Origin: Flavobacterium sp. YO12
GTDB lineage: Bacteria > Bacteroidota > Bacteroidia > Flavobacteriales > Flavobacteriaceae
Assembly: GCF_004119495.1 (NCBI RefSeq)
Contig: NZ_NRQU01000032.1
Location: forward strand, 1-51,039
Direction of reading: 5' to 3'
DNA length: 51,039 nucleotides
Below the pieces are notes generated by a model that was given only the letters and a program-made list of their open reading frames with translations, was not told the origin of the DNA and did no database searches. The number at the start of each line of letters is the position of its first letter. Position 1 is the first letter of the stretch. Positions 1 through 9,400 of the stretch are shown piece after piece. A program made the translations under genes and the position numbers.

Positions 1-6
1 AAAACA

Positions 7-37
7 AACCCGGCAGGTTTCGAAAACCTGCCGGGTT
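7..37 (-). terminator. Hairpin, probable terminator of the DUF4294 gene
   Basis: Perfect 14-bp inverted repeat (AACCCGGCAGGTTT at 7-20, complement at 24-37) with a 3-nt loop. Read on the minus strand it is followed by a T-rich stretch (complement of bases 1-6) and lies about 23 nt after the stop of the minus-strand gene. The GC-rich core is unusual for this AT-rich DNA, so it could also be a dispersed palindromic repeat used as a terminator. Confidence 0.7.
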
Positions 38-59
38 GTGATTACTATATATAATAGTA

Positions 60-743
60 TTAGTTTTCATTGACTGCTTTTGCTTTGGCTTCCCAATGCT
101 CCATCAAATGATCATAATTTACAGGATTAGCCGGTGCTTGATTCAGCAAACGTCCAGATTCAAAAGCACGAACCAGAATTGTTTCTATTAGATAGTCTTC
201 ATTTACTTCATATGGCTTATACTCGGTTTTCAAGCTTATATCAAATAAATTCGCAGTTGTATTTGACACAAATGCTTTGAAACCACTTTTTAATGTCTTT
301 ATCAGCTCATAGGTTGTTATCCCAGTTTGGCGATGAATCAATTTTACAAGAATCTGACCTTGCTTTCTGGATAACTTCTTTAACCTGTCTTCAAATTCAT
401 TATTAAGATAGTCCTCAACAATCTTAAAATACTTTTTCTTTTCGCGATTGCTATTTAAACGAGACATACCTTTATTTAATGCAGTTAGTCTATCTGATGC
501 TAATTTTGCATAAGGGTAAACTTTATAAACTCTATTCTGAAGAATCTGAAATTGCTTTTGCTCTTCGGGACTTAATTTTTGACCTTTTGAAACAATAATT
601 TCAGGTAGTTGTATTGTATCGTTAAGAATAGAATCTTTCTCGGTTAATATATAACCCATTTCTTGATTTTCTTTCGGAGTAACTTGTGCAATACTGGAAA
701 ACGAAATCATAAATAAAAATAAAATACTGCAGGTAAATCTCAT
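60..743 (-). CDS. DUF4294 family secreted protein
   Basis: The 227-residue product begins with a signal peptide (basic start, hydrophobic run about residues 5-18, cleavage probably after SIAQ), so it is exported to the periplasm or outer membrane. The mature part is charged and mostly helical, with the block RVYKVYPYAKLASDRL near residue 72 that I recognise from DUF4294, a family restricted largely to Bacteroidota with no established function. It is a single gene divergent from the M42 peptidase, with a candidate promoter at 756-784 and a hairpin terminator just after it. Nothing in the sequence reveals a catalytic site. The family call is from memory of the conserved central region; the function is unknown. 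Confidence 0.75.
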   Translation of the reverse strand: MRFTCSILFLFMISFSSIAQVTPKENQEMGYILTEKDSILNDTIQLPEIIVSKGQKLSPEEQKQFQILQNRVYKVYPYAKLASDRLTALNKGMSRLNSNREKKKYFKIVEDYLNNEFEDRLKKLSRKQGQILVKLIHRQTGITTYELIKTLKSGFKAFVSNTTANLFDISLKTEYKPYEVNEDYLIETILVRAFESGRLLNQAPANPVNYDHLMEHWEAKAKAVNEN

Positions 744-755
744 GGAGTCTTAATT

Positions 756-784
756 TAAATGTAAAATTATATATTTATACACAA
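756..784 (-). promoter_or_regulatory. Candidate Bacteroidota promoter for the DUF4294 gene
   Basis: On the minus strand a TTG (complement of 782-784) is followed after 18 nt by TACATTTA (complement of 756-763), seven of eight matches to the flavobacterial -33/-7 consensus TTG-N17-23-TAnnTTTG. It ends about 13 nt before the start codon. Pattern match only. Confidence 0.4.
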
Positions 785-824
785 CTCTAATACCAAATTT
801 ATAAATTAGCGCAAAAATATTTTT

Positions 825-1912
825 ATGAGTACAAAATCTATCTTAAATGATACCTCTCTTTCTTTCTTAGAAAGTTATCTAAATAATGCTTCTCCGACGG
901 GTTACGAAAGTGAAGGACAAAAACTTTGGATGAATTATTTAAAACCATATGTTGACACTTTTATAACTGATACATATGGCACAGCAGTTGGAGTTATTAA
1001 CCCTGATGCTCCTTTTAAAGTTGTTATTGAAGGACATGCTGATGAAATTTCATGGTATGTAAATTATATTACTGATGATGGTTTATTATATGTAATTAGA
1101 AATGGTGGTTCTGATCATCAAATTGCGCCATCGAAAAGAGTTAATATTCATACTAAAAAAGGAATTGTAAAGGGTGTTTTTGGCTGGCCGGCAATTCATA
1201 CACGTTTACGAGACAAGGAAGAAATTCCAAAATTAAGCAACATTTTTATTGACTTAGGCTGTGAGACAAAAGAAGAAGTCGAAGCGATGGGCGTTCATGT
1301 TGGCTGCGTAATAACGTATCCTGATGAATTTATGGTTCTAAATGAAAACAAATTTGTTTGCAGAGCAATCGATAATAGAATGGGCGGCTTTATGATTGCC
1401 GAAGTTGCTCGTTTATTGCATGAAAACAAAAAACACTTCCTTTTGGATTGTATATTGTAAATTCTGTTCAGGAAGAAATTGGTTTACGCGGAGCTGAAAT
1501 GATTGCTCAAACTATTAAACCCAATGTTGCAATTGTAACTGATGTTTGCCATGATACTACTACTCCAATGATTGACAAAAAAGTTGAGGGAGATCTAAAA
1601 ATGGGTAAAGGTCCTGTTATTGCTTACGCTCCAGCAGTTCAAAATAAATTGCGTGACTTAATTGTTGATACGGCTGAGGAATGTAAAATTCCTTTTCAAC
1701 GTCATGCAACTTCAAGAGCTACAGGAACGGATACTGATGCATTTGCATACAGTAATGGCGGTGTAGCATCTGCATTAATCTCGCTGCCTTTACGTTATAT
1801 GCATACAACTGTAGAAATGGTGCACAGAGAAGATGTAGAAAATGTAATTCAGCTGATTTACGCTTCAATATTGAAGATTGAAAACAATGAAACTTTTTCT
1901 TATTTTAAATAA
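825..1912 (+). pseudogene. M42 family metallo-aminopeptidase, frameshifted
   Basis: Two abutting reading frames together make one M42 (glutamyl aminopeptidase/endoglucanase-type) peptidase of about 362 residues. Frame 1 (825-1460) carries the N-terminal half with the metal-ligand motifs EGHADE and AIDNR; frame 2 (in frame from about 1433, to 1912) continues with LPFGLYIVNSVQEEIGLRG, TDVCHD and MHTTVE. The switch is -1 and falls at or near the A6 tract at about 1427-1432: one more A would restore HENKKTLPFGLY. After the shift frame 1 adds only HFLLDCIL and stops. Neither half has a full two-metal site, so the gene as written is non-functional unless ribosomes slip. The A run is not in the phase of a classical A AAA AAC slippery site. 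A sequencing or assembly indel is as likely as a true mutation. Confidence 0.85.
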
Positions 1913-1927
1913 GAGAGTCTACAAAAT

Positions 1928-1962
1928 GTCAATTTGGCTGTTTTAAGAGCAGCCAAATTGAC
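1928..1962 (+). terminator. Strong hairpin between the M42 gene and the response regulator
   Basis: Perfect 13-bp inverted repeat (GTCAATTTGGCTG at 1928-1940, its complement at 1950-1962) with a 9-nt loop. It starts 15 nt after the M42 stop and ends 18 nt before the next ATG. No good T tract follows, so it may be a weak terminator or a structure in the leader of the regulator mRNA. Confidence 0.6.
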
Positions 1963-1980
1963 TAATACTTAAAAAACATC

Positions 1981-2661
1981 ATGAAAATTTTACTACTCGA
2001 AGACGATTTTACTTTATCTAAAGAAATTTCAGCATTTTTCGCCACAAAAAAAATCGAGTGTTTTCCATTCTATGACGGAACTTTACTTCTTAAAAAATAC
2101 TTTCCTTATGAATATGATTTAATCATTCTTGATATAAATGTTCCAGGAACAAATGGAATTGAGGTTTGCAAAGGTATTCGTGAGGTTGATAAAAAAACAC
2201 CAATAATAATGCTTACGGCATTTAGTGAAATTGAAGATAAATTAGCTTCTTTTGACAATGGTGCTGATGATTATCTGGTAAAACCTTTTCATTTTGAAGA
2301 ATTGTATGCGAGAATTTCCTCTTTGTTAAGACGAAAAGAAATTCCGCAGCAAACAGAACAAAAAATTCTTATTGAAGATCTAGAAATTCAAGAAGATGAA
2401 ATGAAAGTTTTTCGCGCTGGAGAAGAAATTAAACTGACTCCCAAAGAATTTAATCTGATTCTAATTCTAGCTCATGCTAAAGGTAAAGTATTATCAAAGC
2501 AGTTTATTGCCGAAAAATTATGGGATTATCATATAGAAACGAATCAAAACACGATTGAAGTTTATATCAATTTTCTGCGTAAGAAAATCGATAAGGATCA
2601 TGAAGTAAAACTTATACGAACTAAAATTGGTTACGGATACTATTTAAGCAATCAAGAATGA
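1981..2661 (+). CDS. OmpR-family response regulator, linked to metal efflux
   Basis: A 226-residue two-domain regulator. The receiver domain (about 1-115) has the acidic pair D8/D9, phospho-acceptor D51 in LIILDINVPG, T79 and K101 in LVKPF. The C-terminal winged-helix DNA-binding domain (about 127-225) ends with the recognition-helix and wing pattern RTKIGYGYYL. The stop codon overlaps the start of the histidine kinase gene by 4 bp (ATGA), so the pair is translationally coupled. The RND efflux operon begins 88 bp after the kinase, and short direct repeats there are the obvious candidate binding site. By analogy with CusR/CzcR it probably senses metal stress through its kinase; the ligand is not shown by the sequence. 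Confidence 0.9.
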   Translation: MKILLLEDDFTLSKEISAFFATKKIECFPFYDGTLLLKKYFPYEYDLIILDINVPGTNGIEVCKGIREVDKKTPIIMLTAFSEIEDKLASFDNGADDYLVKPFHFEELYARISSLLRRKEIPQQTEQKILIEDLEIQEDEMKVFRAGEEIKLTPKEFNLILILAHAKGKVLSKQFIAEKLWDYHIETNQNTIEVYINFLRKKIDKDHEVKLIRTKIGYGYYLSNQE

Positions 2662-4016
2662 CTTTAAAAAACAGAATATCACTTTTAGTAAGCTTGCTGT
2701 TTACAATCCTTTTTGGATTGGCTTCAACTGTGATATTTGTTTTATATTCTAATTTTAGAAAAGAAGAATTTAGAGATCGATTAGAAATAAAAGCGCTTTC
2801 AAACATTAAGTTATTGGTTAATGTTAAAGAAGTTGATGATCAACTTTTAAAAATGATCGATCAAAATTCTATAAATAAACTGTATGACGAAAAAACACTG
2901 GTATTTGATTCACAATTTAAACTCATTTACAGCAGTATTGATGACGCTAAAATTAATTGGTCTGTTGATGATTTAAAATATCTTAAAAAGCATAAAACCT
3001 TCTTTAAACAACAAGGAGACTACGAAGTATACGGTGTTTTCTATGATACTAAAGATAAAGATTTTTACGCTCTAATATCAGCAACAGATGATTACGGTAA
3101 ACGAAAATTGCTTTTTTTACGATATACCTTAGTTGTGTCTTATATCTTCTTTACTTGTCTTTGCTGGGTATTAACCTCTTTTATGGTTAAAAAAGCAATG
3201 AATCCGTTAGGTTTATTTCATCAAAAAATAAAAAACATCAACGAGAACAATCTCGATACTCGCATAAAATCAAAAAGTAATAAAAATGAAATTGATTTAA
3301 TTGCCAATGAATTTAATTTCATGATGGATCGAATTGAAATTTCTTATCAAAAACAAAAAGAGTTTACTGCGCACGCATCACATGAACTTAGAACGCCATT
3401 ATCTAGAATTACATCTCAAATAGAAAATGTAGTTGCAGATCCTAAAACAACTCCTGAAAATAAAAGCTTCTTAAAAACAATTTTATCAGATGTAAATCAA
3501 CTGACAGAGTTAATTACTTCATTACTTACTCTTTCTAAAATTGATACCAAAAATCAGGAAAATAATGAAACTCATCGTTTAGATGAAATTTTGTTTTCGG
3601 CAATTGAAAATCTAAACAAAAGCTTTCCTGACTTTGTTATTATTTTTGAAATGGAAGAAAGCGAAAACTTAGATTCTGCATTGGAAATTAAGGGAAATAA
3701 AAACCTTTTAGAAATTGCAATAAGCAATGTTTTAAAAAATGCCTGTGTTTATTCGGATAACAAACAGGCAAAAGTAAAAATAAGAACGATAGGCGATTCT
3801 CTAGTTATTTCGATTTCAAACACTGGAAAAACGCTGACTGAGAATGAGCAGAAAAATCTTTTTCAACCTTTTATGCGCGGGGAAAATTCAAAAGGAACAA
3901 CAGGATTCGGACTTGGTTTACGCATTGTAAACCGTATCTTAAACTTGCACCAATCAAGCATAACTTACAGTGTTACAGACGAAAACATAAATTTATTTCA
4001 ATTAATTTTTCATTAA
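2658..4016 (+). CDS. Sensor histidine kinase, partner of the preceding regulator
   Basis: A 452-residue inner-membrane kinase. Transmembrane helices lie at about 8-30 and 153-175 and enclose a ~120-residue periplasmic sensor region. A HAMP linker follows (from about 177), then HisKA with the phospho-acceptor H242 in HASHELRTPLSR, then a HATPase_c domain with the N box (IAISNVLKNACVYS), a G-box-like ISNTGK, and the GFGLGLRI block. It overlaps the regulator by 4 bp and precedes the tolC-adaptor-RND genes, the arrangement seen for CusRS/CzcRS-type metal-responsive systems. The periplasmic domain has no metal-binding Cys or obvious His cluster, so the signal is inferred from context only. Confidence 0.9.
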   Translation: MTLKNRISLLVSLLFTILFGLASTVIFVLYSNFRKEEFRDRLEIKALSNIKLLVNVKEVDDQLLKMIDQNSINKLYDEKTLVFDSQFKLIYSSIDDAKINWSVDDLKYLKKHKTFFKQQGDYEVYGVFYDTKDKDFYALISATDDYGKRKLLFLRYTLVVSYIFFTCLCWVLTSFMVKKAMNPLGLFHQKIKNINENNLDTRIKSKSNKNEIDLIANEFNFMMDRIEISYQKQKEFTAHASHELRTPLSRITSQIENVVADPKTTPENKSFLKTILSDVNQLTELITSLLTLSKIDTKNQENNETHRLDEILFSAIENLNKSFPDFVIIFEMEESENLDSALEIKGNKNLLEIAISNVLKNACVYSDNKQAKVKIRTIGDSLVISISNTGKTLTENEQKNLFQPFMRGENSKGTTGFGLGLRIVNRILNLHQSSITYSVTDENINLFQLIFH

Positions 4017-4023
4017 TAATTTA

Positions 4024-4098
4024 TTTTAAGGTATTTTTAAGGTAGATTTTAAGGTGTCTTAAAGTCTACTGATAGCATATTTGTATAAAATAAATTTG
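4024..4098 (+). promoter_or_regulatory. Putative operator and promoter of the RND efflux operon
   Basis: TTTTAAGGT occurs three times, at 4024-4032, 4035-4043 and 4047-4055, with a degraded fourth copy (TCTTAAAGT, 4057-4065). The spacing is 10-12 bp, one helical turn, as expected for a dimer or oligomer of an OmpR-type regulator on one DNA face. Downstream are a near-consensus -7 box CATATTTG (4076-4083) and a perfect TAnnTTTG (TAAATTTG, 4091-4098), the latter almost on top of the ATG. No good -33 TTG is seen, which fits activator dependence. That the neighbouring regulator binds here is inference. Confidence 0.6.
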
Positions 4099-4103
4099 AT
4101 ACA

Positions 4104-5351
4104 ATGAAAAAACTATATGCATTGCTGTTACTTGCATTCTTCAATCAAGTAATTGTGGCTCAGAAAACAGTTACTCTTCAAGACTGTGAAAGCCAATTTC
4201 TTACAAAGAACCTTTTTTTATTGGCATCTCAATACAATATCGATGCCTCGAAAGCACTGACCATTCAGGCAAAAATTTGGGACAACCCAACTATTACTGC
4301 GGAATTAAATGCTTATAATCCTGAAAGGAATCAGTATTTTGATATAGGAAAAGATGGTCAAAAAGCATTTGGTATAGAACAGTTGATTTACTTGGGCGGA
4401 AAAAAACGCAACGAAGTAAAACTGGCAAAAACTAATGAACAATTAGCAGAACTCCAATTCAACGATTTGCTTCGAACATTAAAGCTGCAGCTGCGTAAAA
4501 GTTTTTACACGGTTTACTACAACACAAAAAGCCTTGAAACGACAGATAATCAGCTTGCGCATATTGAAGACTTAATCAATTCATATTCTGTACAAGTACA
4601 AAAAGGAAATATTGCATTAAAAGATCTTGTTCGTTTACAATCACTTTATTTAAACTTTAAGAATGAGAGAATGGAAGTTGTAAATAATAGTATTGAAGAG
4701 CAAGCGAACTTAAAATTGCTATTAAACGAAACTGAAACTATTATTCCAAATGTTTCAAAAGATGATTTTAACAAATACTTAAAAACAATACCATTTGATT
4801 TAAAATCTTTTCAAGATGAAGCAATTGCAAATCGTCCTGATTATTTAGCTCAGCAAAAAGAAATTGAAGCAAATGAATTAAATGTCAAATGGCAAAAATC
4901 ACTTTCTATTCCTGACATCACTTTAGGTGCAAACTATGATCAACGAAGCGGCGCTTTTGAAAAAGAAGCAAATCTATCAATTGGAATTCCGCTCCCGCTT
5001 TGGAACAAAAACAAAGGAAACATTAAATACGCGCAAACCATTCTGGCGCAGTCAAAAGTAGAAAAGCAAAATTTTGATCTGCAACTGCAAACTGAAATTA
5101 CATCGGCTTGGAGTAAATGGAATGAATCCAGAAAAAATTATACTGTAATTAAACCAACTGTTAACTCCGATTTTGAAGCAGTTTACAACGGAATTTTATC
5201 CAATTTTCAAAAAAGAAATATCAGCTTATTAGAATTTACGGATTTTATGGAAAGCTACAATCAAGCAAATCTTCAAGTTAACGAACTAAAGAAAAAACTA
5301 GCCTTATCTGGAGAAGAATTAAACAGTACAATTAACAAGGATTTATTCTAA
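4104..5351 (+). CDS. TolC-family outer membrane efflux channel (CusC/CzcC-like)
   Basis: A 415-residue protein with a signal peptide (MKKLYALLLLAFFNQVIVAQ, cut probably near residue 19). The mature part is long amphipathic helices with two duplicated OEP halves, as in TolC trimers. Features include ADLXX-type segments such as GIEQLIYLGGKKRNEVKLAK near residue 90, and the strand motif GIPLPLWNKNKGNI near 295. It would form the outer-membrane exit duct for the adaptor and RND pump encoded next (12 bp and then 3 bp spacing), giving a tripartite pump across both membranes. The length is typical of the metal-efflux branch of the family. It has no lipobox, unlike many Proteobacterial CusC proteins. 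Confidence 0.9.
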   Translation: MKKLYALLLLAFFNQVIVAQKTVTLQDCESQFLTKNLFLLASQYNIDASKALTIQAKIWDNPTITAELNAYNPERNQYFDIGKDGQKAFGIEQLIYLGGKKRNEVKLAKTNEQLAELQFNDLLRTLKLQLRKSFYTVYYNTKSLETTDNQLAHIEDLINSYSVQVQKGNIALKDLVRLQSLYLNFKNERMEVVNNSIEEQANLKLLLNETETIIPNVSKDDFNKYLKTIPFDLKSFQDEAIANRPDYLAQQKEIEANELNVKWQKSLSIPDITLGANYDQRSGAFEKEANLSIGIPLPLWNKNKGNIKYAQTILAQSKVEKQNFDLQLQTEITSAWSKWNESRKNYTVIKPTVNSDFEAVYNGILSNFQKRNISLLEFTDFMESYNQANLQVNELKKKLALSGEELNSTINKDLF

Positions 5352-5363
5352 AACTAAATAATA

Positions 5364-6449
5364 ATGAAACATACACTAATTATAGGAATTGCAATTGTTA
5401 GTTTATCTCTGACAAGCTGCAAAAAGGAAGTAGAAAATCCTCAAACTAATTCTTCATTTGCTCTAAGCGACAGCATGCTTAAAACCACAAGCACCGCAAC
5501 TGCAACGACTCAAATTGTAAAAAATGAATTAAGCTTTTATGGAAAAATTACGGCCGACAATAATAAAATGATAGATGTTTACCCTCTTGTTGGCGGTAAT
5601 GTAATCAAAGTTAATGTAGAGCTTGGTGACTATGTACATAAAGGACAAGTTTTGGCTATTATAAAAAGTACTGATGTAGCTGATTTTGAAAAGCAATCTA
5701 TAGATGCTAAAAGTGATTTATTAGTCGCTAAAAACAATCTAAAGGTGGCACAGGAATTATTTGACGGAAAGTTAAATTCTGAAAGTGACGTACTTCAAGC
5801 AAAATCAGAAGTTAACAAAGCACAATCGCAACTAAGTAAAATTCAAGAAACTTATAAAATCTATAATATAAAAGCAGGTTCAATTTACGAAGTAACTGCT
5901 CCAATTAGTGGGTTTATTATTCAAAAAAGCATTAATCAAGATATGCTTTTAAGATCTGACCGCTCTGAAAACATTTTTGACATTGCAGAAATCAGTGAAG
6001 TTTGGGCAATGGCAAACATTAACGAGATCGATATTAATAAAGTAAAATTAGGTATCGACGCGAGTGTAACAACTTTAAGTTATCCTGATAAAATCTTTAA
6101 AGGTAAAGTAGATAAAATATTCAATGTAATTGATCCGCAAACTAAGGCGATGCAGGCAAGAATAAAACTTCAAAATCCGGGTTTTTTACTAAAACCTGAT
6201 ATGAATGCAAACATAAAATTATCTTTTAATGAGGATAAATCAATGATAGCAATTCCTAGTGATGCCATTGTTTTTGACAAAAGTAAAAACTTTGTTATGA
6301 TATTTAAAGATCGTCATAATATTGAAACCAGACAAGTTGAAGTTTTTAGAGTCGTAGGCGATACAACTTACATCTCAAGCGGTTTAAAGGAAAATGAAAA
6401 GGTCATTACTAATAATCAGTTATTTATTTATCGCGCATTAAACGATTAA
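5364..6449 (+). CDS. RND efflux periplasmic adaptor lipoprotein (CusB/CzcB-like)
   Basis: The 361-residue product has a lipoprotein signal with lipobox LTSC (Cys19), so it should be anchored to a membrane facing the periplasm. A biotinyl/lipoyl-like half-motif (about 75-110, VNVELGDYVHKGQVLAI) is followed by a helical hairpin (110-170), the second lipoyl half (VTAPISGFIIQKSI), and beta-barrel and membrane-proximal domains. This order is that of membrane fusion proteins linking an RND pump to a TolC channel. It lies 12 bp after the channel gene and 3 bp before the pump gene. There are no His- or Met-rich metal-binding extensions at either end, so metal specificity cannot be read from this subunit. 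Confidence 0.9.
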   Translation: MKHTLIIGIAIVSLSLTSCKKEVENPQTNSSFALSDSMLKTTSTATATTQIVKNELSFYGKITADNNKMIDVYPLVGGNVIKVNVELGDYVHKGQVLAIIKSTDVADFEKQSIDAKSDLLVAKNNLKVAQELFDGKLNSESDVLQAKSEVNKAQSQLSKIQETYKIYNIKAGSIYEVTAPISGFIIQKSINQDMLLRSDRSENIFDIAEISEVWAMANINEIDINKVKLGIDASVTTLSYPDKIFKGKVDKIFNVIDPQTKAMQARIKLQNPGFLLKPDMNANIKLSFNEDKSMIAIPSDAIVFDKSKNFVMIFKDRHNIETRQVEVFRVVGDTTYISSGLKENEKVITNNQLFIYRALND

Positions 6450-6452
6450 GAC

Positions 6453-9400
6453 ATGAACAAATTCATAAGAAACATTATTGCTTTCTCTCTTAAGAACAAA
6501 GCATTTACCTTTTTTTGGGTTGGAGTACTGGCCGTTGCAGGATTTATTTCCTTCAAAAATATGCCAATTGATGCTTTTCCTGATGTAACCAATACGCAGA
6601 TCATAATCATCACTCAATGGAATGGAAAAAGCGCCGAAGAAGTTGAACGTTTTGTGACTTCGCCTATCGAAATTTCGATGAACTCGGTTCAAAAAAAGAC
6701 TAGTGTACGAAGTATTACAATGTTTGGTTTATCTGTTATCAAAATTATTTTTGATGATGGTGTAGATGATACTTTTGCTCGTTTTCAAGTAAACAATCTG
6801 CTTAAAAATGTAAAACTTCCTGATGATGTTGAGCCAGATGTTCAACCTCCGTATGGACCAACTGGAGAAATTTTTAGATATATTGTAAAAAGCGACAGCA
6901 GAGACAGCCGTGAATTACTAACCTACCAAAACTGGATAATTGATAAACAATTGCGTGCAGTTCCAGGTGTTGCCGATTTAAATGTTTTTGGAGGTCAAGA
7001 TAAAACGTATGAAGTTGGTGTTGATCCTATAAAACTGGCAAAATACAACATTACACCACTTCAAGTTTACAATGCTGTAAATGCAGGAAACTTGAATGTT
7101 GGAGGAGACATTATTGAAAAAAACGGACAGGCATTTGTTGTTAGAGGAGTTGGTTTACTAAAATCTATTTCTGATATCGAAAACATAATTGTCGACGACG
7201 CCGGAGGAAATCCTATTTTGGTAAAAAATGTAGCATCTGTTTACGAAAGTGCGATGCCTAGAGTTGGTCAAACCGGTATAGGCAAAAATGATGATGCTGT
7301 TGAAGGTATTATTGTAATGCGAAAAGGCGAAAATGCACAAGAAACATTAGCCTTAATTAAAGACAAAATAAAGGATTTAAATGAAAATGTACTTCCTAAA
7401 GATATAAAGATAGAAACTTTCTATGATCGTGATAATTTAATGAATTTCACTACCGAAACGGTAATGCATAATTTATTTGAAGGAATCATACTTGTTACTT
7501 GTGTTGTATTTCTTTTTATGGCCGATTGGCGAACAACTTTTACGGTTTCAATTGTAATTCCGCTTTCCTTATTGTTTGCCTTTTTATGTCTAAAAATGAT
7601 GGGAATGAGTGCCAACCTGCTGAGTTTGGGAGCGGTTGACTTTGGGATAATTATTGATGGTGCGGTGGTAATGGTTGAAGGATTGTTTGTAGTGTTAGAC
7701 CACCGTGCGCATCAATTAGGAATGACTGCGTATAATAAAATTGCCAAAGGAAGCATTATTAAGAAAACGGGAACTGAAATGGGTAAAGCCATCTTTTTCT
7801 CTAAATTAATAATTATTACAGCTTTACTTCCAATATTCTCTTTCCAGAAAGTAGAAGGAAAAATGTTCTCTCCCCTAGCCTATACATTAGGTTTTGCTTT
7901 AATGGGTGCATTACTTTTCACGCTGACTTTAGTTCCAGTTTTATCTCATATTTTACTGAACAAAAATGTAAAAGAAAAGAATAATCCGTTTGTGAACTTT
8001 TGGGATAGAATTGTAGGTAAAGGATTTGCATGGACATTTAAACACAAAGTAAAAACATTAGTTCTATCAATAGGAATTATTGCTGCTACATTTTTTTCAG
8101 CTACTTTTTTAGGAACTGAATTTTTACCTCAATTAAACGAGGGCGCCTTATGGGTAACGGCAGAATTACCAATGAGCACATCATTGCCAGAAAGTGTAAA
8201 AACTGCTGCAATGATAAGAAAAGATCTAGAAACTTTTCCTGAAGTTAAAAAAGTACTTTCGCAAACAGGTCGAAGCAATGACGGAACAGATCCTAATGGT
8301 TTTGGATTTATTCAGCTACAAGTTGATTTAAAACCAAAAGCCGAATGGAAGCGAAAAATTACAATGGATGATTTAATTAATGAAATGGACGAGAAACTAA
8401 AAGTTCACCAAGGAATTACCTATAACTATTCGCAGCCTGTTATTGACAACGTAGCAGAATCTGTCGCTGGTTTTAAAGCTTCGAATGCGGTGAAAATTTA
8501 TGGAGATGATTTAGATAAACTTGACGAGCTTTCTAATCAGGTTTTAGCAAAAATTAAAGACATTCCAGGAATCAAAGATGTTGGAATTCTGCGAAATGTA
8601 GGTCAGCCAGAAATAAGCGTCGTTTTAGATCGCGAAAAAATGGCAGCATATGGCGTAACTTTAAGTGATGCTCAAGCTGTACTAGAATTAGCTTTTGGAG
8701 GAAAAACGGCAACAGAAAAATATGAAGATGAGAAGAAATTTGATGTTCGAGTACGTTTTTCTAAAGAGTATCGAAAAGACGAAGAAGATTTAGCCGAATT
8801 AAAAGTTCCAACTATAAACGGTGTAAAAATTCCATTGAAAGAAATCTGCGACATTAAAACGATTACAGGACCTGCTTTTATCTATAGAGATAATACAAAA
8901 CGTTTTATAGGAGTTAAATTTTCTGTGAGAGATCGAGATTTAGGAAGTACAATTGCAGAAGCACAAAAGAAAGTAGCCGAAGTAAAAATGCCAACTGGTT
9001 ATACAACTGGCTGGACTGGCGAATTTGAAAATCAAGTTCGTGCAAGTGCACGTTTAGCGCAAGTTGTACCAATAAGTTTAATTGGAATATTTGTACTGCT
9101 GTTTATTTTGTTTGGAAATCTAAAAGACTCACTGCTTGTATTGGCAAATGTTCCCTTTGCCGTAATTGGAGGAATTATTGCTTTGCATCTTACAGGTATG
9201 AATTTCGGAATTTCTGCCGGAGTTGGATTTATCGCTTTACTCGGAATTTGTATTCAGAATGGAGTAATCTTAATATCTGAATTTCATCACAATATCAAGG
9301 CAAAATTCTCGCTCGAAGAATCGATTTTTAGAGGCGTAAAAGCGCGAACAAGAGCGGTAATTATGACTGCATTAATGGCGTCAATTGGTTTAATGCCAGC

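Noticed and set aside
1427..1440. Programmed -1 ribosomal frameshift in the M42 gene
   Set aside because: The A run is read as AAA AAA C rather than in the A AAA AAC phase, and I see no clear downstream stimulatory structure; an indel is simpler.
4091..4098. TAAATTTG as the main -7 box of the efflux operon
   Set aside because: It would place the transcription start at or past the ATG; the upstream CATATTTG is better placed although one base off consensus.
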